The notes under the pieces are model-generated. The model ran no database searches. It was not told the DNA's origin and was given only the letters and a program-made list of their open reading frames with translations. A stretch of DNA of 64,000 nucleotides from Isoetes taiwanensis (taxonomy: Eukaryota > Streptophyta > Lycopodiopsida > Isoetales > Isoetaceae): assembly GCA_021234155.1 (NCBI GenBank), contig JAJEKV010000066.1, positions 7,572,618 to 7,636,617 of the forward strand, given 5' to 3'. Below, in pieces: positions 34,598 to 47,599 of this stretch. Both the position numbers and the translations under genes were made by a program. Each line of letters opens with the position of its first letter. Position 1 is the stretch's first letter.

Positions 34598-34609
34598 GCT
34601 CTGATACCA
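34598..34609 (-). promoter_or_regulatory. Gypsy primer binding site (initiator Met-tRNA)
   Basis: The element strand reads TGGTATCAGAGC one base after the 5' LTR end. It fixes the element's direction. Confidence 0.95.
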
Positions 34610-34610
34610 T

Positions 34611-36257
34611 TGTGGCGCCCCTCGCTAAACATACGGCCCGGTAGTATACCCGGCAGAAATCCCCATCCCGGCAAGAAACCGCATGGGCCTTTTTATCTAC
34701 CCCGCACTCTCGAGATAACTCTTAGTGCGGGGAGGGAACACGAAGGTGTCTTGCGCGCCCTTCCCCTATGGGCTCCTATAACAGCGGAAGCGATAACACG
34801 TCAGAACTAGCATAAAACATACACAAATGCTACCTCGGAGGGTAGGGCATCGCACATAAACCAATGCATAGATGATAATCACAAACCATAAAACAGGAGA
34901 GCTCCTACCCCGGCTCAGACTCATAAGGAGGGTGACTGACCGGGCTAGGCCTCAAGATAGAGCGAGGCCGAGTCATGGCAATGGCGAGGGCTGGCATAGA
35001 ACAATGGCTAGGGTTGACCACTCCATCCGCCCCTCCTGTGCATACTTTGCAGATGGGCTAGATCAGGCTCTGACAGGACTCTAGCCTTCCGGATACGCAA
35101 TCCCATGGTATCACCCATCGGGACTACTCCGTGTTGCATCTCCCCGTCCGATGAGGCGGGAAGGGTTGCATCTCCCCTTCCCGGGTCTAGAGGTGCCGTG
35201 GTGGCTAGAGAATCGCGGGCGACACACGATTAATTGCCGACCGGGAACCCCCAAAACGAGAGCCAAGCCTTCACTTGCGACTCTCGAGGCGAGGGCAACA
35301 CCATTGCCCCAGGAGGTGTCGGACCCATGCTCGGCCCACTCGAAGTGACCGACCATAAGCCTAGCCCACTATGGGATCCCCCGAAGCCCCCACTCGGCAG
35401 GGATCCTCCCTCCACTTTCCCTCTAGCCCCGTTATCTGGTGCTGAGTCATATCATAGCCTCCATAGCCCGGTGGGCTCCTATGCACAGGCCGCAACTAAT
35501 AGGAACTAAGGGATCTACTCTAGGAACATACTACATATGGCCCTAGGTCTCTACCCCCCTTCCCAATACAAGAGGAGCAAACATGATCAACCATCAACAT
35601 ATAATCATCACATCATGAGAATAATCATAAGAAGAACATCTTAACCTAATCATACAAATCTAACTAATAGTTAGGGTTCCTTGATTAGGGTTCAAGATGT
35701 TGAATATGGGCTCTAGGATGGCTCTACTCTAGATACAAGATACTAGCATATCTGGAATGCTAATTCCAGATAAGCTATCACAACTACTATCCTACATACC
35801 GCTCCCCCGATGCTCTCCCTCCGGATCCGGGCGCCTCCATAGTCGCCGACTCACAAGTCGTTGTTCCTCCTCCAAGAACGGGTCTACCTGGCCCCGGCTG
35901 CTACACCAGCCTATGCCATTAACGAACGATGTTCAAAAACGGGGTTTCAACAAGTAGGTGAGTCTCTCGGGTGCTAGGGGCGGAAAGAGGTCTAGGGTTA
36001 GGGTTTATGCCTATATAAGTTAGGTCCACCTAGGATGCCACGTGGCACCAATCGGGTGAGTCCTGCGTGGCGGTGCCCCAATAGGTTAAGGCCACATGGA
36101 TAATGGCTTAACCTATGGTTGGCTAAGTTATGAGAATAACTTGGCCATGCCCCCTAGTGCCACCCTTATGGTATACAAGGCTATGAATGATAGACTTGTA
36201 TAGTGACGGATCCAGGAATATACGTATTTATAGCGTATATTCCCCTGGACCGTCACA
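34611..36257 (-). repeat. Gypsy 5' LTR
   Basis: It matches the 3' LTR along its full length, with scattered indels (for example ACCGGGCTAGG versus ACCGGCTAGG, and AGAGCGAGGCCG versus AGAGCAGACCG). The element enters at 36257, where the TATA-bearing hairpin (36203-36256) sits. Confidence 0.95.
36203..36256 (-). promoter_or_regulatory. U3-terminal hairpin with TATA word (5' LTR copy)
   Basis: This is the same imperfect inverted repeat as at 24786-24839, with CTATAAATA in its loop on the element strand. If it is the promoter, U3 would be only about 60-70 bp and R-U5 about 1.58 kb. Confidence 0.6.
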
Positions 36258-37022
36258 GTCACTGCCCTGAATGATATTTTCAATGCACAGTGATATGTCT
36301 CGAGCTAGCACAAACTGGATTTGGAGCCTTGATGTAGCTGTTTAGATGCCCAAACATTCGTATATGGGATTGGGGAACTGTCAAATGGTTGTAATCCTGC
36401 AAAGCCCTGCCATGTATGTTGTATAGATTTTTTTCCTTAAAAATAGCTGTTGCGGCAGGCAAACATGCTCCTATGCTGCCATTTCATGGATGCTTGGTGC
36501 TTAAACGACCTTTGCACTTCAGATGCACATGAATCGATGTTCTTCACTTAGGTTTTGGTGGCTGGGATGGATGGCCGATGTTGTTTTTCACAACCTTGGT
36601 TCATCTGCTTATACAAAGTGGTTTTCATGGTTTAGCTATGCCATACCGTGGTTATCCTAAGATGCCACGGAGAGAATAGCAAGGCTTGTTTGTTGGAAAA
36701 TTTCCACAGAAATGCTTGAAAGAATTATGAGGCAAATTGATCCAAACAAGACGATGTGATACAAACTACTCCATAATAGGTTTGAAAATATATATCTATA
36801 TGATGGTCTATAAGCAGGCTTTGTAATCAGATTTTTAAGATCTATGTTGTTTTTTGGTTATATTTGATTAAGACAAGGATAGTTGGCATTTTTTTTTTAA
36901 TTCTTCTTTTTAGAGACAAGTTATACAGTGACATGTTTAGCATTCGTAGCATAGACGACTTTACATGGAAGTGCTTTTTAGTTTGCACAACCTATTTCTA
37001 AGGTTCCTTTTCTTTATGCAAG

Positions 37023-37530
37023 TTGGAGACAAGGGTCTCATTGCAGTTGGGCAGCATTGTCAAAGGCTGACAGATTTGAGTCTTCGCTTTTGTGACAGAT
37101 GCAAATCTGATAGAATGTTAGTATGAAATTTAACATATTTAATGTGTTACCAAACAACTGCGTGGATTCTCTTCCAGGGTGGGCGATGAAGCTCTAATTG
37201 CAATTGGACTAGGTTGTGAGTTACTGTCACAGTTAAATGTTAGTGGCTGCCAGAGGATTGGAGATGCTGGGATTTTAGCAATTGCAAATGGTTGTCCAGG
37301 CTTTTCCCAGCTGGATATAAGTGTTTGTAAGGTTTGTTTATCATTCCTTGTATTTGATCTGCACAATTTGTTCTCTCCTTTGTTGAACCAAGTATGATCA
37401 TGATCTTTATGAATCTGTTTTGCACAACAGAATGTTGATGACAAGGGGCTAGCAGTACTAGCCAAAGGATGCCGACAATTAAAAGAAATTATTTGTCACA
37501 CTGCCGAATTGTTGATGCTCTAAGTTGGAT
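37023..37530 (+). pseudogene. LRR F-box protein fragment (FBL4-like repeats)
   Basis: Three spliced pieces encode cysteine-containing leucine-rich repeats. Piece 37023-37116 gives GDKGLIAVGQHCQRLTDL and SLRFCDRCKSDR. Piece 37178-37331 gives VGDEALIAIGLGC, LNVSGCQRIGDAGILAIANG and LDISVCK. Piece 37431 onward gives NVDDKGLAVLAKGCRQLKE. GT/AG borders (37117, 37176-37177, 37332, 37429-37430) keep phase. In the last piece a one-base loss near 37491 moves LSHCRIVDAL into another frame, and no proper end follows. F-box proteins of this class select substrates for SCF ubiquitin ligases. The F-box and earlier repeats are absent nearby; the 13-kb Gypsy insertion ends 760 bp upstream. It is probably a truncated duplicate. 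Confidence 0.75.
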
Positions 37531-39719
37531 TGTCGTCAATTTCATTGCCGTCTTATATTTTATAACATTTTTGCTAATTCTAACTTAGTCTGCAGTAGTT
37601 TATGTAGTTTGAAGCCATTTGAGAAAGCAGAACGGCTCTAAAATTTAAAGATCCATTACCATTGACACTTATATTGAGGCTGTAACATTTTTCTGTGCCA
37701 TTTGGCCTTCGGTGAAAACATCACAGTTCATTATGTATTGTTTAGATCAGTTACTATTGACACTATTGCGACTGTAACATTTTCCTATGCCATTTTGACC
37801 TTCAGTGAAAACATCAGAGTTCGTTATGTATTGTTTATTCATTTTGAGTTGCCCCTGCAGTTGCGCTTCACTCTCTATATTGCTTTCATTTTTCTTGATA
37901 CTCTTTGTATTGCTTTCATTTTTCTTGATACGCATCCTCTGTTACCGCAAATTTTGATGTTGTGTGCAGCAATAGCATATGACTTGTCTCATGCAAGATG
38001 TCTATGATGGCTTGATGCTTGAAATTGACACATATGGATCACCTCGATGTTACAGATATTTTATTTTGATAACTGCTAGTAGTTTTGTGAAAATATTTTA
38101 TTTTGATAACTGCTAGTAGCTTTGAGTTTCACAGGAGTTTGCATTTGGTTATAGTTGATCTTCTAGAGGTGTTCCAAGTGTGCGAAAAGTTTGCAGTTTG
38201 ATTTTCTTTATTCTGTTTGGTCTTCATTCAATCGAAGGTTAATGTTGAATTGTAATTAGGGCACATCGTTCTTTTCTTATGTCCATTCAATAAAAGTGCC
38301 ATGAGGATGAACTTTGTTGATATGTCGTGGACTTCGTTGGCTCTTCACTCGAGAAGATATCATTGTGCTTTTGTAGGTGCTTGTGTCCTCGTAATTTTTA
38401 TCTTGTGTTATAGCCTATCACTTGGTGCTAGAAATATCGAGGTTTAAGCCCACGTGTCCGATTACTTTCTAAAATTAACATGTAGGCAAAATATTAACAG
38501 GAAAATTTCACACTACAATTAGGAGTTTTTCTTGCTTTTTCTGGCAATTTTGAAGAATAGCTTTGTAGCTTACCGGACAGGTTCAAAACTACAGGAAACT
38601 TTATGCTTTAGGCTAAAAAGTTTCCCGAACCAAGGCCTATCATTGACGAACTATAAGCATCTTTCAAGAAATCATATTTATTCCTTTCAAGCTATTGCAC
38701 TAAGTTGGTAACTAAAGGGTGTGACATATTCAACGTTATGCAAACTTTCTTTACTCATTAGGTGACCCTAATAGAAGCACTCGTATATCTTATGTGTTTT
38801 TGATCCCAATGACACTTTGTGACAGCGGTCTTCCTTTTGCCTCGTCTTGCATGATATACCTTATTTATCCACTGCTCGTCCAATTTTTATTTCGTTCCAT
38901 TTTGCTTGACCCATGCTATTTTCATCTAGCCATTCTTGTTTTGATCTAGGCACTATGGCCTAGATGGAGGATTTTTTAGACCAGTGTACTTTTAGACGTC
39001 GTCTTGTAGTTGGAATAGAAAACTAAGTGGTTTGTTATTGGGGCTTACTTGTCTTAGATGTTACCATCTATCCAATTTGTCATTGGTTAAACCCTTTTTT
39101 GTTGATTGATCGTTTAGGAGGTTTTAAGTTCCTTTTGCATTGAGTGTGCCCTAGAATAAGATTTGGTGTTTGGATCTCACTTTTGACATAGCATTGATAT
39201 GGTCCTAGAGCTAGGTACCCCTCCTGATTTGTGTTCATGCTCCAATATTGTAGATCTTGAATCCCCAATTTTGTCATATCTTCCAACTTTTTTCTAGCTA
39301 TGCTAGTTAATTTCTTTACTTCATGCCTTGCGTTATAGACCAAAATGTCTTTGATAGGCCTTCTACACATCTACTTTCTACATCCCAAGTTTTCTATGTT
39401 ATTTGATACTTTGAAAGTGTGGGTTGCAATCGTCGGGAGGTGTCTCATAAAATTCTGACTCTTTCTTACTATGCTTACGTCTACATTTTTCTATTTCTCA
39501 AGGTCTCGTGTGCTTGACGACTAGAGCTTGTATGGCCTTAGCCATGGAAAGGTTCAATTTGTTACATGGTGTTGGCTGGTTTGGTTTTGTTTTTTGTGTG
39601 GTTGTGTGCATGCTACTTTGTTCTAGGAATATTGATCCATATGTTGTAATATTTGGATTTTGGTTCCACATAAAACAAACAAGACCCAACATAAAAGAAC
39701 GAAACAGAACCCATAAAAA

Positions 39720-39770
39720 CACACTCTCGAGCCACCGGAAGGCAACCCCTCGTGCGCAGCACCTTGTTTT
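39720..39770 (+). repeat. Short interspersed repeat, copy 2
   Basis: CACTCTCGAGCCACCGGAAG, GCAACCCCTCG and TGCGCAGCACCTTGTT align with 5520-5566. The perfect hairpin of copy 1 is degraded here. Confidence 0.5.
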
Positions 39771-40875
39771 TTTAGTTCATCCAAAGCTCCAGATGATCCC
39801 GCAAATTTCAAATCCAACAAAAAGCATTCCAGAAAACACCCAACATGAATTAAAACATATACGCAACTCCTTTCCAAAATCCGATCAAATTGTCAAATGT
39901 CATGGACTCGACAGTTTTTCATTAATTGTCACAGGCTCACATATACAACTCGAACATCAGATCCAACAGTGAACTCCAGATTTGGCCCTTTCCAAATTTA
40001 GTCGAAAAAAACTTGCAACTTGAGTTTCAATTTTGCAGCCCATAACAGTTTGGAAATCCAAGTACTAGCTCACATATTACATGTCATTAGTGATACTTTA
40101 ATTCTAAACTTCTTGGATTTTAACACACATTGAATTCGTGATGCAAATCCAAATGTTATTGTCAGTTTCTAACAGGCCTATAAGTGCATCTTCTTTGTAC
40201 CCATCCACTCATTATTTTATTTAATCTCCTGAAAATCGTCATAAAGTTCATCAGTTTGTGGATGAGTATCATCGGCAATTAACTCATGCACCTTATTGCC
40301 AACTTCAAACTTCAATCCATCCCTTCGCAACTTACTTCCATGCACCCGCAATTCTCCTAAGCTCCTCTATATTTTCAGCATCCCATACCATATGTGCATC
40401 AATGTAAATATTGGACACGAGTATATAACTAGCAGCATAATGATTATGAAGTCTAATAGGCTGAGCAAAGCATCGTCTCGACATTACCATATGTCCTCTA
40501 CAGGCAAAGAGCAGTGATATCCATCCAATGATGTCAGACGTCCTGTGCGAGAAAAATATCAACCATGCAAGTGTAATAGTTAATGTTTGGTCTGATATTA
40601 TAATTTATTATCGTTGTGATATTAAGGTGCCTGGCTTCTTATGCCTTAGCTTTTTTTACTTCATAACATTGACAAAGAATTCAAATTAGACATGAATATA
40701 CCTTAATGCATGATAATGCCACGTCACCTTAATATCATCTAAAAGACCACCCTTCAATGCAATGCTAATAAAGATGCTTATCGTATGTTCATTCTTTTGT
40801 TATTTTTCAAATGTCTTGTCCTTCAAATCTCATGCAGTAACTCAGATTCTCGAAAGTTGAGGTTGATTTGAATGT

Positions 40876-40967
40876 CGACGTCTACCCCTAGCACCATTGG
40901 GCATCCATTTACTTAGTTATCCGACGTCTACCCCTAACACCATTGGGCATCCATTTTCTTAGTTATA
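40876..40967. repeat. 46-bp tandem duplication
   Basis: CGACGTCTACCCCTAGCACC and CATTGGGCATCCATTTACTT, each followed by AGTTAT, occur twice back to back, at 40876-40921 and 40922-40967, with two substitutions. Confidence 0.9.
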
Positions 40968-41061
40968 TAAATACATTTGTTGCCCTTTCTATCCATTGCA
41001 TAGTTAGCGTAATGCCGGTAAAACAGAAAAACCTATCCCTATATGACTTATTTTGAAAGTG

Positions 41062-41158
41062 TGTGTGTTTCTTCGTCTTTTATCGTCAACAAGAGAGCTC
41101 AAACTTGAGACCTTATAAACGGTGAATTAAACCTCCGCTAAACCATGACCTTGCATAA
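41062..41158 (-). mobile_element. tRNA-derived SINE (Pol III A and B boxes)
   Basis: On the minus strand TGGTTTAGCGGAGG fits the Pol III A box and GGTCTCAAGTTTGAGCTC carries a B-box-like word about 35 bases later, the arrangement of plant tRNA-type SINEs. Its downstream part reads TTGTTGACGATAAAAGACG, sharing GACGATAAAA with the LINE tails of this window. Confidence 0.6.
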
Positions 41159-43486
41159 TTTGTATTATGTAATTAATTTTCGTATTTGTCTATCCTAAGA
41201 TGGCATTTATCCTTCAATGATTTGGTTGCTCATTTGACTTGAGAGCAGATAGTGATCCAGACGCTCTAAAGTTTTGTTTCTCAAGACAACAAGTTGTAGT
41301 TATGAATATTGTCAATGCAATACTCCAGATTTGTATACAATTTCTGTCCTAATGTGAATGACTAATTCAACAGTCTTTCCTATGTATTCTTGCCAACTCA
41401 GAAGGTATCTTTGCATAGGAATAAGCACTAATTAATCTGCATAACCCATTTTACATACCAGGTGAGTGTGGTTGTAGGGCAAAGTGCAAATCCACTATTA
41501 ACATATGCTTCATTCTGTGGGGGAGTCCAGAAAGGCAGAAGTTGAGGACGACTCTCACTACATACAAGGTCTATATTTAATATGTGTGGAAACTAGTTTG
41601 AAACTTCATCCGATAGTCGCACTATGCCTATTGTGGTAGTTCTACTTATGTCCCCATTTATTGGAACACTGCATATTATTTAGCTATTGCAAAACTATTA
41701 TCTTCAAATGTCCATCTTCTATAGTGTTGAATGATCGTTTTAAGCATATAGTCATGAGGGAAAATGCATTATAACACTGTGTGACATGAGAAAATCACAT
41801 CAAACTCTTTATATTGCTTCTGCAAGTATTTAGTTGTTGATCAGTCAATGTCTGGCATTTCTCAATTCTTTTAGACTGGATAGCCAAAAAATTTGGACAC
41901 AATCTACCTGTTCACATGCACATGCTGGACATCAAAACATCACTTGCATGAACAATCAATAAGAGAAGCAAAATACTACTCTTAGAAGAGCAAGATAGAG
42001 TTAAACAAGTTCAGTACAACATGTTCACCGTCTATGGCAATGGCTTCCTAAAAACCTGTAAAGTGACATCTCAAAACTAGCAGTGGTATCCCAATTTGAT
42101 TCCCAAAGAGCTCCAAAGTTGTACCTTACTATACATCTTCAGTCAAATATATACCTACCTTCACTTATATCAGAACATTACAAAATTTATTGCAGTATTG
42201 ATTAGCACATGGGTAAACAGAAAGATTCACAACACAATATAAAAAGTTCATGTATTCTATAACACCAACTGAGTAATATTGTTATTCACTAATTAATTTG
42301 TACATTATACTCTTTTATGCTATTCCCAATTCATGGCGTAAAAATTACGATGACCTGTATTGATAACAATTAAGATGACCTATTTGTTGTAATTCCACAT
42401 GGATGGATAGGTTTCAAACTAGTAATTTGCATCCTACAAGTACAATATCTTCCTTCATCCTCAACAAAGTATCCCTCCACACATACAACTTCAGAAATTT
42501 TAGAAATAATAGCCATTGTTATTTCAATACATAAGTTCATTTGTGAGATTTACAAATCCTAGGGCAACTTAACAAAGCCTAGCATCAACACTTTTGTTGT
42601 ATCTATTGTAACTACATTTACAACTTCATCGCCCCTTACAATACAATCGTACTAATGCCAGGTAACGCCGGGCACTGTTATTAGTAAAGATAAAGAAAAA
42701 TATTATGAATTATAACATTGTTACATTTAGCACATGCATCTATATTATATGTAAGTTGTTGCTTATAAAACTTTACTTTTTCTTTTGTAATTTAATTCTA
42801 AAATTTTATTGCTATATTACTATTTAAGTTTGACATTCTATTTATATTCATCAAATCATATCATCAAGTTATTGAGTAATAGTTTGTAACTAACCAATAT
42901 TGCAAAATTGGATCTCTATTATAAAATTATTAAAATAAATGACATTTCTTAAAACTTCAAATCCTTTGTTATAATATTATTTATAAGCTGATTTATCAAA
43001 TATTATAAATTGTTCATTCTGTTAAAGTCTTAAAATCATTATAACAAATGAAACTTCATATATATAATGTGTTTGGTTCTGAGTTTTTGATTTATATTAT
43101 AACTATTCCTTTGAAATTAATCCTTATATTATATTAAAAGTTAATTAGCTTTTATTTTATTTTATTTTGAAGGACTAATAATTTCAAACTATTGGCATTT
43201 TTTGGATGGTCATAGACTTCGAGAAGAGTACCTTCAAAGTTCAAATGTAACCCTTGCTTTTGATAAAATTGAAAACTAAGCATCAAAACAAAAAATTAAG
43301 AAAATTCAACTTCTTCAGATTGTTTTTACTTTTCAACTAGTTTATTTGGGTTAAACCAAGTTTAAACGATATTTAATATCTTTTTTTGCATTCTTGTCCC
43401 TACCAGACAAAAAAAAAAATTTAAACTTGACAAATGTGGCAGAGCATTGCCATAGGCGAAATAGCAGACAGACGCCGGAACATTCT
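41159..43486. other. AT-rich non-coding stretch
   Basis: Very AT-rich, with no credible open frame, RNA gene or repeat that I could delimit. Confidence 0.6.
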
Positions 43487-43488
43487 GA

Positions 43489-43519
<31 letters not shown>

Positions 43520-43557
43520 AATTTTTACGTCCACGGGAACCCAACGGGTTATGGGAC
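43487..43557 (-). mobile_element. LINE-type 3' tail plus (TTATC)n
   Basis: On the minus strand GTCCCATAACCCGTTGGGTT, then CCCGTGGACGTAAAAA, then seven TTATC-type units. AACCC-gtt-GGGTT makes a perfect small hairpin where the other tails have a similar but differently based stem. The sequence to its right (43558-43620) would be the element body and is not recognisable. Confidence 0.7.
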
Positions 43558-45930
43558 GGCGCATGCAAGGGCAACAACCCATCTAAAACCTGGGGACTAG
43601 GCCCCATCACCAAACACAATAACCAAATATTAAAAGGCTACCAAGAATAAGATAATGCTAATGCTAGTAGTAAATTTATGCTTCTAAAATTAAGAAGGAA
43701 TGAGGTATACGAAAAAACAAAATTCTCCAACGTAGTAGTTTTTTTCAGTGGGTTTGCCTAACCTGAGGTACAATATTTTCAGGAAATTTAGCCTGCCCAC
43801 ATGCCAAAGGAGCACCATTGGATCCTCAAATTTTAAAATCAACAGTTTACAAAATTCAAAATTTGACAAAATAAACTTATCCCTAACTCGACACCTTTTT
43901 TGACCAATTATAATAAAATATAAAACACTATTTGAAAAATTGGTCTAACATATTGATAGTAGTGATTAGAATATTGGTCCTAGCAGTGGTGGAATTCATA
44001 TTTATGATTACAAAGATTCATTATTTTTTTCCTTATATATTTTTTATTCTACTGATTGTCCTTCAAATTTTAATCAACTTGAAAGCACAAAAAAAATGGA
44101 CATAAGAAACATATAGAAAAATAAAAGTCCTTACCTTCTTGTACAAAATCAGCGCTTATATTTCAAAAGTATAGAGAACTTGAAGGCGAAAAGTTAGCCC
44201 CTGAACTCAAAGGGGACTCTAATCTTAATAAGGTGCTACTTTTCTTATCATCATTTTTGTCCTTCTATTATCCATAATGATATATATAGCATCTCCTTTC
44301 TATATGATACATTTCGATGATATTGTTTTGACTGTCAAGAATCCAAAGTATCCTACCTTTTGGCCGTCTTCTCTTGCATTTTTACTTTTTGATGTGTTTG
44401 AGACCTCTTTTTTTTATTTGAGCTTTCAATTAAAATAAAATTGTAGTCTGCTTCTATAGTGCATATATCAGAATAAATGTCGCAATATCGACAACAAATG
44501 CATTTAGAATTACAAAAGGAAACACTTTAGATTTTGTGCCTCAGTGTTTTAATTCAACGAGGGGGGGCAATATTTGAGATGTTCTTGTTTTAAATTCAAG
44601 TCTTTCCCATCACTTGATTCTTCTTGATTTCGTAGAACGACTTGGTCATCATTTATTTTTGGAATCTATGGAGATAGCTAGACATATCAGTGGTTTTCAT
44701 TTTTTTTTTCTTTTTTCATTTTTTTTTAGGTAAGGTATTGTCATAAGTTGCCCTCCTTATAAGTACTGAATGTAAGTAAGGAATAAAACTTTTTAGACAA
44801 ATATATGGGACCTCTTGAAGGTATACAACTTGTATTCGAGACTTTTTGTAGTATGCTAGAGTCAAAGGACCTAATGATACAATGACATATCAAACAAAAT
44901 CTATACTTATTCATATATAATAGATACCACTTTAAGGATACCATGAGATTATATGTATTTTTAACTCTTCTTTTTTATTCTAGTAAATTTTATAAGTTCA
45001 TTCTTGATTTTGATAGATTTTATAAGTTTCTGTTTAAATTAATAGAATAATGGTTGTCAAAACATAAAATTGATCCCTAAACTAGTTTTGACTTAGATCT
45101 ATATAAAACATTAGAGAATATAAGTTTTTTAATTTTCAGTGATATAACAAATTTAAAATTTTTGCAAATAGAATATTTTGTAGATGAATTTTGATAGTTT
45201 GATAAGCAATTCTCTTAATATTATTAGAAGGATTTAACAATTAACAAACACTTAGTACATATTAATATAACAAGCAAACATATAGTAATGTACAAAAAAT
45301 GATATTTGGCAATCTCATGGATAATGTTTGACAAATTAGAAATATTAAGCTATAGATACTAAACTTACATATAATCTGGACTCATATGTATCATTGTGCT
45401 TGTTGTTAACTTTAAAAGATTGTCAACATATTATTAGTATTGTAATATTGGTATTTATCTAGATATCTATAAAATTATAAAATTTTAATCCTTTGAACTA
45501 TTAAGCTTTGTATACTACCACTTATAAGCTTGTTTTATCCCCTTTTTAATAATGTATGTTCGAGCTACTGTCTTTGAAAAATATTTAAAGGAAGTTTTGG
45601 CTGAAATTAATTAGATGATAAATTTTATGTTTTAATGGCCATTAAATAGTTTATTTTGATGAAAATACTATATTACTAAACAAGAAAGTGTATGAAGCAC
45701 CCAGTGAAAATATCAATAGAAAGTGAGGAACTATTACCTAAGCCTGTTCTCCAGTATTATCTCAAGCCGGGCCATGATGTTTATGGCAAGCTCGAACTCG
45801 TGTTTGATGTGTATCGGGCACTTTCAATAACTGGAAGTGTCGTTTTTTTGTGACATGAGAAGAAATAGTTTATGGCTAGCTAATGAGTTTGTGCGTCGAG
45901 GCTATAAAATTTTAACGATTGAGTGCATGA

Positions 45931-46140
45931 GTGCGAGTGCCTCCAATTGCTACTTTCAGAGGGGTCATTATTCAGCAAAGAAGCCAAGCTTCAAGCAACA
46001 CCGATGGTTACAATGGACAATACTCATTGTACCTTGATGCTGGCAAACCCGCCTTCTTTACTCTAGGAGATCGCTCCCACACTTTACTCCTCACTTCATC
46101 TGTAGCTATCAACAACAATAACTGGCATAGATTTTTATAA
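45931..46140 (+). other. Possible LamG/concanavalin-like fragment
   Basis: A short frame closes with GQYSLYLDAGKPAFFTLGD, then LLTSSVAINNNNWHRFL and a stop. This resembles the strand pattern of laminin-G/concanavalin-type domains (a Trp-His pair after a short linker). An in-frame stop precedes it and no larger gene could be assembled. It would be a gene fragment if real. Confidence 0.2.
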
Positions 46141-46694
46141 ACCCAACCCTAAACATAGATTTTCTGCATTACATTGCATTACATGCAAAGACAGAGTATG
46201 AGTTTGTTTTGAAATTTTACCAGATTGTATTCAGACCAAATATTATTGTTAAAGCTGTACTCTACAAACTTGCTTTTCTGTTAGATTTTTTTGACAGTCT
46301 ACACCGTAGATCCTTCTCTGTGGTTACTACATTCCGCATATATTGTTCGAGTATTTTTGAGCTTTTGGTAGCATCAAGAAGTCTATCTCCAGTGGTGAGT
46401 CCGACAAAATAAGCCCTGTTCCAAAAACTTTTTCGGCCCATAAATAATAGTTGCAATAATCTCGAGGCATAGACTTGAGCACATAAATTTAGGAAGTTCA
46501 GATCTACATGCACCTTCCACAACAGAGCATTTGAGGCCTGTAAAGGCTACAAAGGTGAATAGCAAAAGCGGTGTTTGCATAGAAGTAGCTACCTGATCAA
46601 GCAAAAAAATATGCCAAAGATGTTTCTCGCACGCCGAAATGCCAAAGGAACCACCATTGCTCTCTATTGAGATGATATCTTTAGAAGAGCACGC

Positions 46695-46721
46695 ACCACA
46701 GCCACAGCCACAGCCACAGCC
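46695..46721. repeat. (CCACAG)n microsatellite
   Basis: Four CCACAG-type units with a degenerate fifth. Confidence 0.85.
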
Positions 46722-47599
46722 GGCAGAAGAAATTGAACCCTAAAAAGGCTTTTGGAAAAAAATTTAGAGCTAAAAAAGGCTTCTAACGTGGCATCATCTG
46801 CACCGTTGGATAGATCAATCCGGACCGTTCAAATTAGGGCGTGGTCCATTACATGCACTAAAACAATATAATATAAGATATAAAGAAATTATAGTAGAAA
46901 GGGATGGATATGTATGTTAGTACTATAATTTCTTTCTTTTTTAGTAAAACATTTTTGTTAATTATTTCAACAATAATAAAGTATCTAAAAATGGTCATTA
47001 AAACATAAATTTATCATTTAACCTAGACACGACGTATTAGTCCAAAAGGTTAGGATTTTACAATTTTATAATAGCATTATAGAAATAAAGTATCGATAAG
47101 TACCATGATATATATTCATCTATATTATACATAAATTAGCATTTATAATTTTACAATTTATCTTTTTCTCCAGCATTATTAAGGAGATTCTATAATATCG
47201 TATTAATATTTTGAACTCGTTGTATTACAAAATTAATATATTATTTATATAGAGTACTAGAAACTTGCACACATTCAGTAAAATCAATGTAATTGTACAT
47301 CAAGGGTGGGATAGAAGTTCGTTATATGCTATGTGAGAAGGAGGAACGAAGTAATACTCCTAAAACAAAAAATGTGGGTGTCTTTTTTGCATGCCCCATA
47401 GGGATGGAACACATATAGACACCCTTTAACCCTTTTTAACTCATTATGCTATGTGGTGCGTTCTCGGTCATTCCTTGTGCAAAGGACACTAATGCATTCA
47501 AAATATGAGTACCACTTCGGGCTATAGGGGTTTTGTGCATTCGCATTTAGATTTTATATATAGTTCTTGCTGGCATTCCTGCTATCCTCAATTAGGGTT

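Larger units (their letters stand above)
23194..36257 (-). mobile_element. 13-kb Ty3/Gypsy chromovirus with extra 5' genes
   Basis: The LTRs (23194-24840 and 34611-36257, each 1,647 bp, TG...CA) are flanked by the perfect target duplication GTCAC (23189-23193 and 36258-36262). The primer site and polypurine tract place transcription on the minus strand. Gag (30461 to about 29270), protease, RT, RNase H, integrase and a chromodomain follow in Ty3/Gypsy order down to 25757. Between primer site and gag lie about 4.1 kb with two further minus-strand reading frames, one a histone H3 relative. Internal frames are broken by many small indels. LTRs are highly similar but differ at scattered GC-rich indels, so either the copy is moderately old or the assembly has local errors. 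Confidence 0.96.
37531..41061. other. Non-coding stretch
   Basis: No gene is supported. It contains near-duplicate segments of about 110 bp (TTTGGCCTTCGGTGAAAACATC near 37700 and TTTTGACCTTCAGTGAAAACATC near 37793), a second copy of the 5520 repeat at 39720, and a 46-bp tandem duplication at 40876. Confidence 0.6.
43558..47599. other. AT-rich non-coding stretch
   Basis: Long A/T runs and no supported gene, apart from the weak protein-like fragment at 45931. The segment CACCGTTGGATAGATCAATC near 46801 followed by GGACCGTT is of a kind frequent in plant intergenic repeats. Confidence 0.55.
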
